From: Cohnella algarum
GTDB taxonomy: Bacteria > Bacillota > Bacilli > Paenibacillales > Paenibacillaceae
Assembly (NCBI RefSeq): GCF_016937515.1
Contig: NZ_JAFHKM010000002.1
Span: 4,955,001-5,019,000 of the forward strand
Reading direction: 5' to 3'
DNA length: 64,000 nt
Shown here: positions 17,338 to 25,470 of the stretch, piece after piece
How positions within the stretch are numbered: position 1 is the first letter of the stretch
Layout: each line of letters begins with the position of its first letter
Notes under the pieces: model-generated
Told to the model about the DNA's origin: nothing
The model's database searches: none
What the model saw: the letters and a program-made list of their open reading frames with translations, nothing else
Made by a program: the position numbers and the translations under genes

Positions 17338-17514
17338 ATGGACGTTGGAGCTCTATCGATCTCGTTAAGTCAATCCGCGCTCAAGCAATCGGTGGGGATC
17401 CAAGTGCTGGCGATGGCGAAAAACCAGGCGGAAATCCAGGGCCAAATGTTCGTGCAAATGGCGAGCCAAAGCCTCGATCCGAATTTGGGCGGCAAGCTGG
17501 ATATTAAAGTCTGA
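17338..17514 (+). CDS. yjfB: YjfB-family protein (putative motility-associated)
   Basis: 58 residues: MDVGALSISLSQSALKQSVGIQVLAMAKNQ is characteristic of the YjfB family; the rest (QMFVQMASQSLDPNLGGKLD) is also conserved. The ATG at 17338 follows GGGGGAGG at 8 bases. In B. subtilis yjfB is under the motility sigma factor D; here a TCCGATAA element at about 17306 resembles the sigma-D -10 but no matching -35 was seen. The molecular role is unknown. Confidence 0.85.
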   Translation: MDVGALSISLSQSALKQSVGIQVLAMAKNQAEIQGQMFVQMASQSLDPNLGGKLDIKV

Positions 17515-17523
17515 TCGGCAAAA

Positions 17524-17570
17524 AGAGGCCCCGCCCCGGCATCCGGATGCCGGGCGAGCGGCCTCTCTTT
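17524..17570. terminator. Bidirectional terminator between yjfB and sspH
   Basis: AGAGGCC (17524-17530) pairs with GGCCTCT (17560-17566), with an inner CCGGCATC/GATGCCGG stem. A- and T-runs flank both sides. Confidence 0.85.
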
Positions 17571-17581
17571 ATTGCGCGTTC

Positions 17582-17773
17582 CTATTCCTCCGCCGGCTGT
17601 TCCGCCAGCTCGCCGACCGGCACGCTCAATTCCCGCTCCGGATGGTCCAGCGGGAACACGCGGGCCATTTCGGTGTCCTCGTCGACATGCTGGATGTAAA
17701 CCGGAGTTCCGTCGAGCGTCACATTCGCCATGATCGGCGATGCGGCGATTTCCGATGCGCGCTGCGTGTTCAT
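17582..17773 (-). CDS. sspH: H-type small acid-soluble spore protein
   Basis: 63 residues starting MNTQRASEIAASPIMANVTL and containing VYIQHVDEDTEMARVFPLD, the SspH family. It is a minor forespore protein. AGGAGGGG lies 6 bases before the ATG at 17773. It sits between the convergent terminator and glnA's terminator and is therefore probably monocistronic. Confidence 0.93.
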   Translation of the reverse strand: MNTQRASEIAASPIMANVTLDGTPVYIQHVDEDTEMARVFPLDHPERELSVPVGELAEQPAEE

Positions 17774-17860
17774 CCTATCCCCTCCTGTCCGCCTTTGCGG
17801 CGACGATTCCGTATCAGTATGGCCTTGGATCGGAACATCATGCGTCCGAGGCCGTACACG

Positions 17861-17895
17861 AAAAAATCCCCCGGCGCCGAAGCGCCAAGGGATTT
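17861..17895 (-). terminator. Terminator after glnA
   Basis: Minus strand AAATCCC..GGCGC-TTCG-GCGCC..GGGATTT with a T-run after the stem. Confidence 0.85.
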
Positions 17896-17909
17896 CCATC
17901 GTTCGTTTC

Positions 17910-19238
17910 TCAATACGTCATCAAATATTGGTCCCGCTCCCACTGGTGAATTTGGGTCCGGTACATGTCCCATTCGATCGCTTTCAGCTCGTAGAAATAG
18001 CTCAACGCGTGGTCGCCGAGAGCGTCGCAGATGACTTCGTCGCGCATCAGCTCGTTCAGCGCTTCGTGCAGGTCGACCGGGAGGCTTGGAATGCCGGCGT
18101 CGATCCGCTCTTCGTCGGTCATAACGTAAATGTTGCGGTCGACCGGCGCCGGAAGGGGCAGCTTCCGCTTGATGCCGTCCAGGCCCGCCTTCAGCATGAC
18201 CGCCAGGGCCAAATACGGGTTGGCGGCCGGATCGGGATTGCGGACCTCGACGCGCGTGCTGAGTCCGCGGGAAGCCGGAATCCGGATCATCGGGCTGCGG
18301 TTGCTCGCCGACCAGGCGACATAGCACGGCGCTTCGTATCCGGGAACGAGGCGCTTGTACGAATTGATCGTCGGATTCGTAATGACGGCCAGTCCGCGAG
18401 CATGGTGCAAGATGCCCGCCATGTATTGGCGCGCGACGGTGCTCAGGCCCAGCTTGTCGTTTTCGTCATAGAACGCGTTCTCGCTGCCGGTAAACAGCGA
18501 TTGATGGCAGTGCATGCCGGAACCGTTGATTCCGAATAACGGCTTGGGCATGAACGTCGCATGCAGGCCGTGCTGGCGCGCGATCGTTTTGACCACTAAC
18601 TTGAACGTCTGGATCTGGTCGGCCGCACGGATCGCGTCCGCGTATTTAAAATCGATTTCGTGTTGGCCCGGGGCGACCTCGTGGTGCGAAGCTTCGATCT
18701 CGAAGCCCATTTCCTCCAGCGTCAGCACGATATCGCGGCGGCAGTTCTCGCCGAGATCGGTCGGCGCGAGGTCGAAATAACCGCCCTGGTCGTTCAATTC
18801 GGTCGTCGGATTGCCTTTCTCGTCGGTCTGGAACAGGAAAAATTCCGGCTCCGGGCCGACGTTCATCGCGGTGAAGCCCATCTCGGCGGCTTCCTCCAGC
18901 ACCCGTTTCAAAATGCCGCGCGGATCGCCCGCGAACGGCGTGCCGTCCGGCATGTATACGTCGCAAATAAGGCGGGCGACTTTGTCTTCCGTCACCCAAG
19001 GGAATACGACCCATGTGCTCAGGTCCGGGTACAAATACATGTCGGACTCTTCGATTCTTACATAGCCTTCGATCGAAGAGCCGTCGAACATCATCTTGTT
19101 GTCGAGCGCCTTCTCCAATTGGCTGACGGGAATTTCGACGTTTTTGATAATTCCCATCAAATCGGTAAATTGCAAGCGGATGAATCGAACGTTCTCTTCT
19201 TTGGCAATCCGCAAAATATCCTCGCGCGTGTAGCTCAT
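17910..19238 (-). CDS. glnA: Glutamine synthetase, type I
   Basis: 442 residues, the short GSI-alpha form of Firmicutes, which lacks an adenylylation site. Visible motifs are FDGSSIEGY, the metal/substrate region [22 protein letters not shown], the ATP loop [19 protein letters not shown] and [13 protein letters not shown] with the catalytic Arg residues. It forms glutamine from glutamate, ammonia and ATP. GAGGAGG precedes the ATG. It follows glnR by 44 bases: the classical glnRA operon, repressed by GlnR under nitrogen excess with feedback-inhibited GlnA acting as chaperone. Confidence 0.97.
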   Translation of the reverse strand: MSYTREDILRIAKEENVRFIRLQFTDLMGIIKNVEIPVSQLEKALDNKMMFDGSSIEGYVRIEESDMYLYPDLSTWVVFPWVTEDKVARLICDVYMPDGTPFAGDPRGILKRVLEEAAEMGFTAMNVGPEPEFFLFQTDEKGNPTTELNDQGGYFDLAPTDLGENCRRDIVLTLEEMGFEIEASHHEVAPGQHEIDFKYADAIRAADQIQTFKLVVKTIARQHGLHATFMPKPLFGINGSGMHCHQSLFTGSENAFYDENDKLGLSTVARQYMAGILHHARGLAVITNPTINSYKRLVPGYEAPCYVAWSASNRSPMIRIPASRGLSTRVEVRNPDPAANPYLALAVMLKAGLDGIKRKLPLPAPVDRNIYVMTDEERIDAGIPSLPVDLHEALNELMRDEVICDALGDHALSYFYELKAIEWDMYRTQIHQWERDQYLMTY

Positions 19239-19282
19239 GGGAACCTCCTCAAAAATTCTGGATTCTCAGATCGGGAAGACGT

Positions 19283-19699
19283 TTACTTGTTCTTGAAAAA
19301 ACGCGACAGCTCGCCCTGAATGAGCGACACCTGCCCCGGGCGCTTGCCCTGCATCAGCTGCTGCTTCAGCATGCGGTGCAGCTGCGAATCCGACAGCTCG
19401 CGCCGCTTGACTTCGGTTTGCTCGTTTATGATCGTTCTGTCGTCGCTGTCTTCCCCTACCGGGATCATCACTTGCTTGATTCCGGCGATATTGACGCCTT
19501 TCTCGATTAGCGCTTTGATTTCCAGCAGACGTTCGACATCGTTAAAAGAAAACATTCGTTGGTTGCCTGCCGTCCGGGCCGGTTGAATCAATTCATGTTG
19601 TTCGTAGTACCGGATTTGCCGGGCCGTCAGGTCCGTCAGCTTCATGACGATGCCGATCGGAAACAGCGCCATATTCCTGCGTATCTCGTCCCCAGCCAT
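19283..19699 (-). CDS. glnR: Nitrogen regulator GlnR (MerR family)
   Basis: 138 residues. The MerR winged helix (FPIGIVMKLTDLTARQIRYYEQHELI, then AGNQRMFSFNDVERLLEIKALIEKGVNI) is followed by a short C-terminal tail (QLMQGKRPGQVSLIQGELSRFF) of the kind that senses feedback-inhibited glutamine synthetase. It represses its own operon and other nitrogen genes. GGAAGG lies 8 bases before the ATG. Gene order with ynbB, hflX and spoVK is the Bacillales one. Confidence 0.95.
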   Translation of the reverse strand: MAGDEIRRNMALFPIGIVMKLTDLTARQIRYYEQHELIQPARTAGNQRMFSFNDVERLLEIKALIEKGVNIAGIKQVMIPVGEDSDDRTIINEQTEVKRRELSDSQLHRMLKQQLMQGKRPGQVSLIQGELSRFFKNK

Positions 19700-19744
19700 A
19701 ACATCAACCTTCCATCATCAAGCATAAATTTTGTAAACACTTCC

Positions 19745-19784
19745 ATTGTACCCTCATTACAAATACGTGTCAAGGAATGTAAGG
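19745..19784 (-). promoter_or_regulatory. glnRA promoter with partial GlnR operator
   Basis: Minus strand -35 TTGACA (19768-19773), 17 bases, -10 TACAAT (19745-19750). Plus strand 19768-19784 reads TGTCA-N7-TAAGG, matching eight of ten fixed-pattern positions of TGTNA-N7-TNACA and overlapping the -35. The promoter is strong; the operator is tentative. Confidence 0.65.
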
Positions 19785-19835
19785 TTTAAGGCGTAAATTT
19801 CTTCTCGCAAATTGACGGATTCGTGTCGATTCCGG

Positions 19836-21089
19836 TCAGAGCAGTCCGCGTTCCCGCAAGTCCGATAACGCTTGATGGACCGCCAGCTTGACATGGGCGT
19901 ACGTTAGGCCGCCCTGCATAAACGCAATGTAAGGTTCGCGGATCGGCGCGTCCGCCGAAAGCTCAAGGCTGCCCCCCTGCACGAACGTGCCGGCCGCCAT
20001 AATGACCGGGTGCTCGTATCCGGGCATGTCCCACGGTTCGGGAACGACGTGGGCATCCACGGCCGCGGATTTCTGAATGGCCTGAACGAATGCGATCAAA
20101 TGCTCGGCGGACGTAAAGCGGATCGCCTGGATCAGGTCGGTCCGATTGTCGTTCCAGGCGGGATGCGTCTCAAACCCGAGCGATTCGAACACGGCCGCCG
20201 CGAACACGCTGCCCTTTACCGCCTGGCTGACGAGCAGCGGCGCCATGTACAACCCTTGAAAAATCGATCGCGTCGTTCCGAGCATCGCGCCGACTTCGCC
20301 CCCGATTCCGGGCGCGGTCAACCGGTAAGCCGCCAGCTCGACCAGCTCGCGCCGTCCGGCGATGTAGCCGCCGCTTGCCGCAAGTCCGCCTCCAGGGTTT
20401 TTGATCAGCGATCCGGCGATCAGATCGACGCCGACTTCGGGCGGTTCCTTGTCCTCCGTAAATTCGCCGTAGCAATTGTCGACGAAGACGATCGCGTCCG
20501 GCTTGATCGCTTTCAACTGCCGAACCATCTCGCCGATCTCGGCGACGGTGAAGGAAGGCCGCCAATCGTAGCCGCGCGAGCGCTGAATGGCGAACACTTT
20601 CGTGCGCTCCGTCACGGACGCGCGAACGGCATCCCAATCCACGCTCCCGTCCTCCCGAAGCGGAGCGACGACCGAGCGGACGCCCCAGTCCGCAAGGGAG
20701 CCGGTGCCGTCCCCGGGCTTTCCGATCACTTTGTGGAGGGTGTCGTACGGCTTGCCCGTCACGAACACGATTTCGTCCTGCGGACGCACAACGCCGAACA
20801 GGGCGATGCCGATCGTATGGGTTCCCGATACGAAATGAGGGCGAACGAGGGCGGCTTCCGCTCCGAACGCCTCGGCGTATACTTCGTCCAGCAATTCCCT
20901 CCCCCGGTCGTTATATCCGTACCCGGTCGACGATGCGAAATGAAAATCGCTCACCTTGTTCCGTTGAAACGCCCGAATGACCTTCCACTGATTGCGCTGG
21001 GCGATTTCGTCGATTTCCTTCAATTTCCCCGCGGCATTCTCTTCCGCCGACTTCTCCAGGCTGTCCCATTGCCCGTTCCATTGTGCCAT
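19836..21089 (-). CDS. ynbB: Methionine gamma-lyase family PLP enzyme YnbB
   Basis: 417 residues from the ATG at 21089 (GGAGAG 10 bases upstream). The protein is the YnbB/'aluminium resistance' branch of fold-type I PLP enzymes: FHFASSTGYGYNDRGRELLD, RPHFVSGTHTIGIALFG, FVDNCYGEFTE and SLIKNPGGGLAASGGYIAG, the last supplying the Schiff-base Lys. The physiological substrate is uncertain, probably a sulfur amino acid. It lies 22 bases downstream of hflX, as in B. subtilis. Confidence 0.92.
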   Translation of the reverse strand: MAQWNGQWDSLEKSAEENAAGKLKEIDEIAQRNQWKVIRAFQRNKVSDFHFASSTGYGYNDRGRELLDEVYAEAFGAEAALVRPHFVSGTHTIGIALFGVVRPQDEIVFVTGKPYDTLHKVIGKPGDGTGSLADWGVRSVVAPLREDGSVDWDAVRASVTERTKVFAIQRSRGYDWRPSFTVAEIGEMVRQLKAIKPDAIVFVDNCYGEFTEDKEPPEVGVDLIAGSLIKNPGGGLAASGGYIAGRRELVELAAYRLTAPGIGGEVGAMLGTTRSIFQGLYMAPLLVSQAVKGSVFAAAVFESLGFETHPAWNDNRTDLIQAIRFTSAEHLIAFVQAIQKSAAVDAHVVPEPWDMPGYEHPVIMAAGTFVQGGSLELSADAPIREPYIAFMQGGLTYAHVKLAVHQALSDLRERGLL

Positions 21090-21111
21090 TGCTAACAAGC
21101 TCTCCAATCTT

Positions 21112-22446
21112 TTAGTCCGAACCGGGTTCGACCGGGTTTTCGTTCGTCTCTTTTTCTACGTTGTCCACTCGAAAAGGTTCCAACGGGCGCCCCCACTTTA
21201 CCATATCGGCATGATTCAGCCGAATGTCGAGCAGCAGCCAATCGTCTTCCGTCCGCTGCTCCTTCACGTCGCCGACCCGGTAGGCAAGCGCCGCCAAGTC
21301 GCCGCGCGACGCGGGAATCCGCAACACGCACCGGTCGCCGGGCAGCGCGTCTTCCAGCTTCAGCAGCAGCCTGTCCAAATCCCGCCGATTCATTGCGCTG
21401 ATGCGAAGCGCGTCGCCCCCGCCGCTCAGCAGCGGAAAATCGCTCGCCGATACGGCGTCGATTTTATTGTAAACGAGCAGAGTCGGCTTTGCCGCCGCCC
21501 CCAATTCGGCGAGCACCTGCTCCACCACTTCGCGCTGCCGGTCCCGCATCGGCGATGAAGCGTCAACCACATGAAGAAGCAAATCCGCTTCGTTCGCTTC
21601 CTCCAGCGTGGCCCGGAACGCCGCGACGAGATCGTGGGGCAGATTCTGGATAAAACCGACCGTATCGGTCAGCAGCACTTCTTTGCCGCCGGGGAGCCGC
21701 AGCGTCCGCGTCGTCGGATCGAGCGTCGCGAACAGCTTGTCCTCGGCCAGCACGTCGGCGTTCGTCAACTGCCGGAGCAGCGTCGATTTGCCGGCGTTCG
21801 TATAGCCGACGAGCGCGATCTGCACGACGCCGGCTTTTTTCCTTCTTTCCCGATGCAGTTCGCGGTGCGCGGTCACCTCTTGCAGTTGGCGTTTCAGCTC
21901 GCCGATCCGGTTGCGGATATGCCGCCGGTCCGTCTCCAGCTTCGTTTCGCCGGGTCCGCGCGTGCCGATGCCGCCGCCGAGCCGTGACAAATTTTTCCCG
22001 TGGCCGGAAAGCCTCGGAAGCAAATACGTCAGCTGCGCCAGCTCCACCTGCAAAATGCCCTCGCGCGTCTTCGCCCGCCCGGCGAAAATATCGAGGATGA
22101 GCTGCGTCCTGTCGATGATCTTGGCATCCAGCGCATCCTCGAGATTGCGAACCTGCGCGCCCGTCAGCTCCTGATCGAATATCGCCGTATCGATGTTCTC
22201 CTCGGCGATCCGGCGCTTGATTTCCTCCGCCTTGCCCTTGCCGACGAACCATTTCGAGTCGGGAACGTCGCGGTATTGCATCATCGTTCCGGACACTTCG
22301 ACGCCCGCGGTTTCGGCCAAGTTCACCAATTCCGCAAGCGATTGCTCCGGATCGGAGCCGCTTCTAGCGCTGGCGTCGGTGACCAGGCTGACGAGCAGCG
22401 CCCGCTCCCGCCTTCCGGCGCCCGTTTCATATGTACTCGGCTTCAT
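21112..22446 (-). CDS. hflX: Ribosome-splitting GTPase HflX
   Basis: 444 residues. The N-terminal HflX domain has DSKWFVGKGKAEEI and AIFDQELTGAQVRNLE, then the linker GGIGTRGPGETKLE; the GTPase domain shows GYTNAGKST (G1), DTVGFIQNLP (G3) and VYNKIDA (G4). The C-terminal ~90 residues are a small alpha/beta domain. HflX binds the 50S subunit and rescues stalled ribosomes after stress. It is placed between spoVK and ynbB in the conserved order. Confidence 0.96.
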   Translation of the reverse strand: MKPSTYETGAGRRERALLVSLVTDASARSGSDPEQSLAELVNLAETAGVEVSGTMMQYRDVPDSKWFVGKGKAEEIKRRIAEENIDTAIFDQELTGAQVRNLEDALDAKIIDRTQLILDIFAGRAKTREGILQVELAQLTYLLPRLSGHGKNLSRLGGGIGTRGPGETKLETDRRHIRNRIGELKRQLQEVTAHRELHRERRKKAGVVQIALVGYTNAGKSTLLRQLTNADVLAEDKLFATLDPTTRTLRLPGGKEVLLTDTVGFIQNLPHDLVAAFRATLEEANEADLLLHVVDASSPMRDRQREVVEQVLAELGAAAKPTLLVYNKIDAVSASDFPLLSGGGDALRISAMNRRDLDRLLLKLEDALPGDRCVLRIPASRGDLAALAYRVGDVKEQRTEDDWLLLDIRLNHADMVKWGRPLEPFRVDNVEKETNENPVEPGSD

Positions 22447-22523
22447 TAAAATCGAATTCCCCCAACTTCCTTCTGTCTTGACCTTTTACTAGCCGTCTTC
22501 TCCGATCGGGCCGGAATATCCGT

Positions 22524-22547
22524 CCCGGCGAAAGCCCGTTCGCCGGG
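22524..22547. other. Strong hairpin between spoVK and hflX
   Basis: CCCGGCGAA (22524-22532) pairs perfectly with TTCGCCGGG (22539-22547). No oligo-T follows on either strand, so it may be an attenuator or RNA-stability element instead of a terminator. It lies in a 130-base gap. Confidence 0.5.
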
Positions 22548-22579
22548 AAGCTCGCGGCAGCGTCAACGCCGCTTCCGTC

Positions 22580-23548
22580 TCAAGGCTCCGCGCGCAAATC
22601 CTCGGGCCTTAGCGACAGCAGCTCCTGACGGCCGGGCGAGCCGTTCGGATATTGGTTCAGCAGCCGAACGGCCTGATTGCGGATCGCCCGCTCCAGCATA
22701 TTGCGCACGAAACGCGCGTTGCTGAAATGATAGGGCGACTCCTGCTTTTCCGCGGCCATCAGCTGTCTCAGCTTGAACAGCGTTTGCGGCATCCAGGCGT
22801 AATCTCGCTGCTTGGCCATGCCTTCCGCGATTTGCACGAGCTGATCGATGGAGTAATCCGGAAACTCGATCCGAATCGGGAACCGCGACGGCAAGCCCGG
22901 ATTCGTCATCAGAAACATGTCGATCTCCATCGTATACCCGGCCAAAATGAGAATAAATTGATTTTTGTAATCCTCCATCGCCTTCACGAGCGTATCGATC
23001 GCTTCCTTGCCGAAGTCTTTCTCCCCGCCGCGCGCCAGGCTGTACGCCTCGTCGACGAACAGCACGCCTCCTAGCGACTTCTTGACCAAGTCGCGCGTCT
23101 TCTGCGCGGTGTGGCCGATATACTCGCCCACCAGATCCGCGCGTTCGACCTCGACCAGATGGCCTTTGGTCAGCAGGCCCATCCCTTGAAACAGCTTGGC
23201 GAGCAGTCTCGCCACCGTCGTTTTCCCCGTGCCGGGGTTTCCTTTGAAAATCATGTGGTACACGTGGGCCGGATTTTGCAGCCCCGCGTCCACGCGAAAT
23301 TGCGCGATTTGCAGCAGGGCGTAAATTTCGTAGACGAGCTCTTTGACGCTGTCCAGGCCGACCATCGCATCAAGTTCTCTCTGAAACTCCAGCCACGGTC
23401 CGCTGGTCGGCAGCGCCCGCGCGGCTTCCGCCCCCAACGCGCTTGCCGGCTCAAGCGAATCGTGCTTTCGCAGGACGACGTTGATTTGCCGGGACGGCCT
23501 TGCTGCGGCCGAATGCCGAATTTCGGACGTTTCTGCTCTCGTATTCAA
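22580..23548 (-). CDS. spoVK: Stage V sporulation protein K (AAA ATPase)
   Basis: 322 residues from a TTG at 23548, chosen because GGAGG lies 8 bases upstream and the length equals that of B. subtilis SpoVK; an ATG at 23572 has no ribosome site. Walker A is KGNPGTGKT, Walker B LFVDEAYSLARGGEKDFG, sensor 1 near LILAGY, and the arginine finger NPGLPSRFP. It is a CbbX/SpoVK-type AAA+ ATPase of the mother cell needed for spore maturation. It leads the spoVK-hflX-ynbB-glnR-glnA block. Confidence 0.95.
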   Translation of the reverse strand: MNTRAETSEIRHSAAARPSRQINVVLRKHDSLEPASALGAEAARALPTSGPWLEFQRELDAMVGLDSVKELVYEIYALLQIAQFRVDAGLQNPAHVYHMIFKGNPGTGKTTVARLLAKLFQGMGLLTKGHLVEVERADLVGEYIGHTAQKTRDLVKKSLGGVLFVDEAYSLARGGEKDFGKEAIDTLVKAMEDYKNQFILILAGYTMEIDMFLMTNPGLPSRFPIRIEFPDYSIDQLVQIAEGMAKQRDYAWMPQTLFKLRQLMAAEKQESPYHFSNARFVRNMLERAIRNQAVRLLNQYPNGSPGRQELLSLRPEDLRAEP

Positions 23549-23613
23549 ACGCACTACCTCCGCCCCCGCCATAGTCGGCTTGTTGCGCCGCTATTTCAAT
23601 GTATTCGGGCGGG

Positions 23614-24288
23614 TCACCCTCCATGCAACAGCCATTTTTGGCCGAGCCATTTCGTATAGGCGAGAACTTCGCGGGTGCGGTGGTAGCTCATTTGCAGCAC
23701 TTCGCTTTCGGTCACGCTGACCTGAACCGGATCGTACCCGAGAAATTCGGCGATATCGCCGGCCCGGGAACCGTGATATTGGTGCGTGACGATGACGGCC
23801 GTTTTCCAGCCCCCCTCCTCCATGATGCTTTTGGAAAATTTCAAATTTTCGTAGGTGCTGGTCGATTTCGTTTCCAGCTCCATCGCTTCCGCGGGAACGC
23901 CCTTGTCCAGCAAATAGTTGCGCATTCCTTCGGCTTCGGTAATCGTTGCGCCGGAGCCGAGCCCGCCGGTAAGCAGCAGATGCCGAACCGTTCCGGCCCG
24001 ATAAAGTTCGAAGGCATGATCCAGGCGTTCCGCCAGCCCCGGACTGGGCACGTCGTTCCACAGGCTGGCGCCGAGAACGATCGCCGTATCGGACTTCGCC
24101 GGAGCTCCTGCCGCCGGCTGCCCCTCGTAGCGGAAAATGACGACAAACAACGCGAGGCACCACAGCGCGAGAGCTGCCGCCCCAAGCAGAAAGACGCGCA
24201 GCAAAACGCGCAGCAGTCGGCGTTTGCCTCCTCTCGGCTTTCGCCGCATTCGGGAAAGCGGTCCGCGAACGTCAACGGATTCGTTCAT
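23614..24288 (-). CDS. DUF218 (YdcF/SanA-like) membrane protein
   Basis: 224 residues. A basic N-terminus (RMRRKPRGGKRRLL) precedes one transmembrane helix (about residues 25-50), so the rest is outside. The DUF218 domain shows TAIVLGASLWNDVPSPGLAERLDHAFELY, LLLTGGLGSG, EAMELETKSTSTYENLKFS and VIVTHQYHGSRA, the family catalytic-like residues. Relatives act in envelope integrity (SanA, ElyC) and vancomycin resistance. The ATG overlaps the upstream DUF402 stop as ATGA. Confidence 0.9.
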   Translation of the reverse strand: MNESVDVRGPLSRMRRKPRGGKRRLLRVLLRVFLLGAAALALWCLALFVVIFRYEGQPAAGAPAKSDTAIVLGASLWNDVPSPGLAERLDHAFELYRAGTVRHLLLTGGLGSGATITEAEGMRNYLLDKGVPAEAMELETKSTSTYENLKFSKSIMEEGGWKTAVIVTHQYHGSRAGDIAEFLGYDPVQVSVTESEVLQMSYHRTREVLAYTKWLGQKWLLHGG

Positions 24289-24848
24289 TCCGGCTGCGCG
24301 GCCTCCCAGCCCAGACGCTTCAGCATCGTCGTCCGGTGCTGCCGGCTCAGGTCGAAGTAGGGAAACCGTTTCTGCCGGATCAAGGTCAGCAGCCTGTCGG
24401 CCGTCCTTTGGGCCATGACGGAATCGCGTTCGCTGATCAGCCCGTCGTCGAGGGCTTCTTCCAGCTCGTCTTCGTCCAGCAGCAGCGTCTCGCCCGTCGG
24501 CAACACCACGATGTCCAGATAAAGATCGTCGAACCAGGGAACCTGCTGGTCGGTCATGCCCTGGGTTTTGCAAACGTCGATATACCATTGGACGACTTGC
24601 CCTTTATCGTCAAACATCGTCGTCACGACGTAATGCTCCCCGCGCGGAAAATGCTGCATCCACAAATACCCTTTGTCCGCAATGCACATGCGCCGGCCGT
24701 TGTATTCCTTCCACAGCGGATCGCGCAGCTCGTGTATTTTGTACAGGGTCAGAAACCCGCGAAACGGCGGTTCGTCGAGCGGAAAACAGGCGTAGCTCTT
24801 CTTTAAAATCCGGCGCCAGTTGGCCCGGTCGGAAAATTTTCGTTTCAT
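24285..24848 (-). CDS. DUF402 domain protein (nucleoside di/triphosphatase-like)
   Basis: 187 residues from the ATG at 24848. The DUF402 core is visible as CIADKGYLWMQHFPRGEHYVVT, QVVQWYIDVCK and the signature YLDIVVLPTGETLLLDEDELEEAL. Some DUF402 proteins (Ntdp of Staphylococcus/Bacillus) hydrolyse nucleoside di- and triphosphates with a divalent metal held by the Asp/Glu cluster seen here; others bind RNA. The partner gene overlaps by four bases. Choice between these roles is not possible from sequence. Confidence 0.85.
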   Translation of the reverse strand: MKRKFSDRANWRRILKKSYACFPLDEPPFRGFLTLYKIHELRDPLWKEYNGRRMCIADKGYLWMQHFPRGEHYVVTTMFDDKGQVVQWYIDVCKTQGMTDQQVPWFDDLYLDIVVLPTGETLLLDEDELEEALDDGLISERDSVMAQRTADRLLTLIRQKRFPYFDLSRQHRTTMLKRLGWEAAQPE

Positions 24849-24946
24849 AGGCTTTCTTCGTCCCCGGTAAGCAGATTTAAACAAAGCTTACCACAACTTA
24901 CCTCCCGTCACCAGCAAACGGAGCGAATCGGCCGTTCCGGCCTTGG

Positions 24947-25390
24947 TCAAACGAGGCTTTTTTCCATCCGGACATGCAAAATATCCGCGTCGTAAAAAGG
25001 CTCGCCGGAAATTGTAGCATACCCCAGCTTGCGGTAAAACATTTCGGCGGAACACTGGGCGTCCAGCACGGCCTTCGCGCAGCCGAGGGCTCTTGCCTCT
25101 TCCTCCATCGAAGAGACCAGCAGCCGGCCGACCGACTTTCCGCGATAAGCGGGCAAGACGGCAATTCGCTGAAGCTTGGCCGTCCCCGGCTCGTATTCGC
25201 GCCAGCGCGCGGTACCGGCCGGCCGGCCGTCGTCGTCGAGGGCCAGCCAATGATGGCACGCTTGCGGATTCTCGTCGTATTCGTCCCATTCCAGCCGTTC
25301 GGGAACGCCTTGTTCGTCCACGAACACGGCCTTGCGGATTGCTTTGCAATCGTTCAGTTCGCGTTCGTTCTCCACTTTTAAACCTCTCAT
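24947..25390 (-). CDS. GNAT-family N-acetyltransferase
   Basis: 147 residues from the ATG at 25390 (AAAGGAG 7 bases upstream). The acetyl-CoA binding motif A is LQRIAVLPAYRGKSVGRLLVSSM, with the N-terminal IRKAVFVDEQGVPE typical of the ElaA/YjcF branch and AEMFYRKLGYATISGEPFYDADILHVRM at the C-terminus. The acyl acceptor is unknown. Confidence 0.9.
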   Translation of the reverse strand: MRGLKVENERELNDCKAIRKAVFVDEQGVPERLEWDEYDENPQACHHWLALDDDGRPAGTARWREYEPGTAKLQRIAVLPAYRGKSVGRLLVSSMEEEARALGCAKAVLDAQCSAEMFYRKLGYATISGEPFYDADILHVRMEKSLV

Positions 25391-25470
25391 CGTTTTGCTC
25401 CTTTGCTCAAGAAAAAGGGAACAAGCGAACGCTTGCCCCCGAATCGCGTCAACCTCCGGCTTCAAATCCG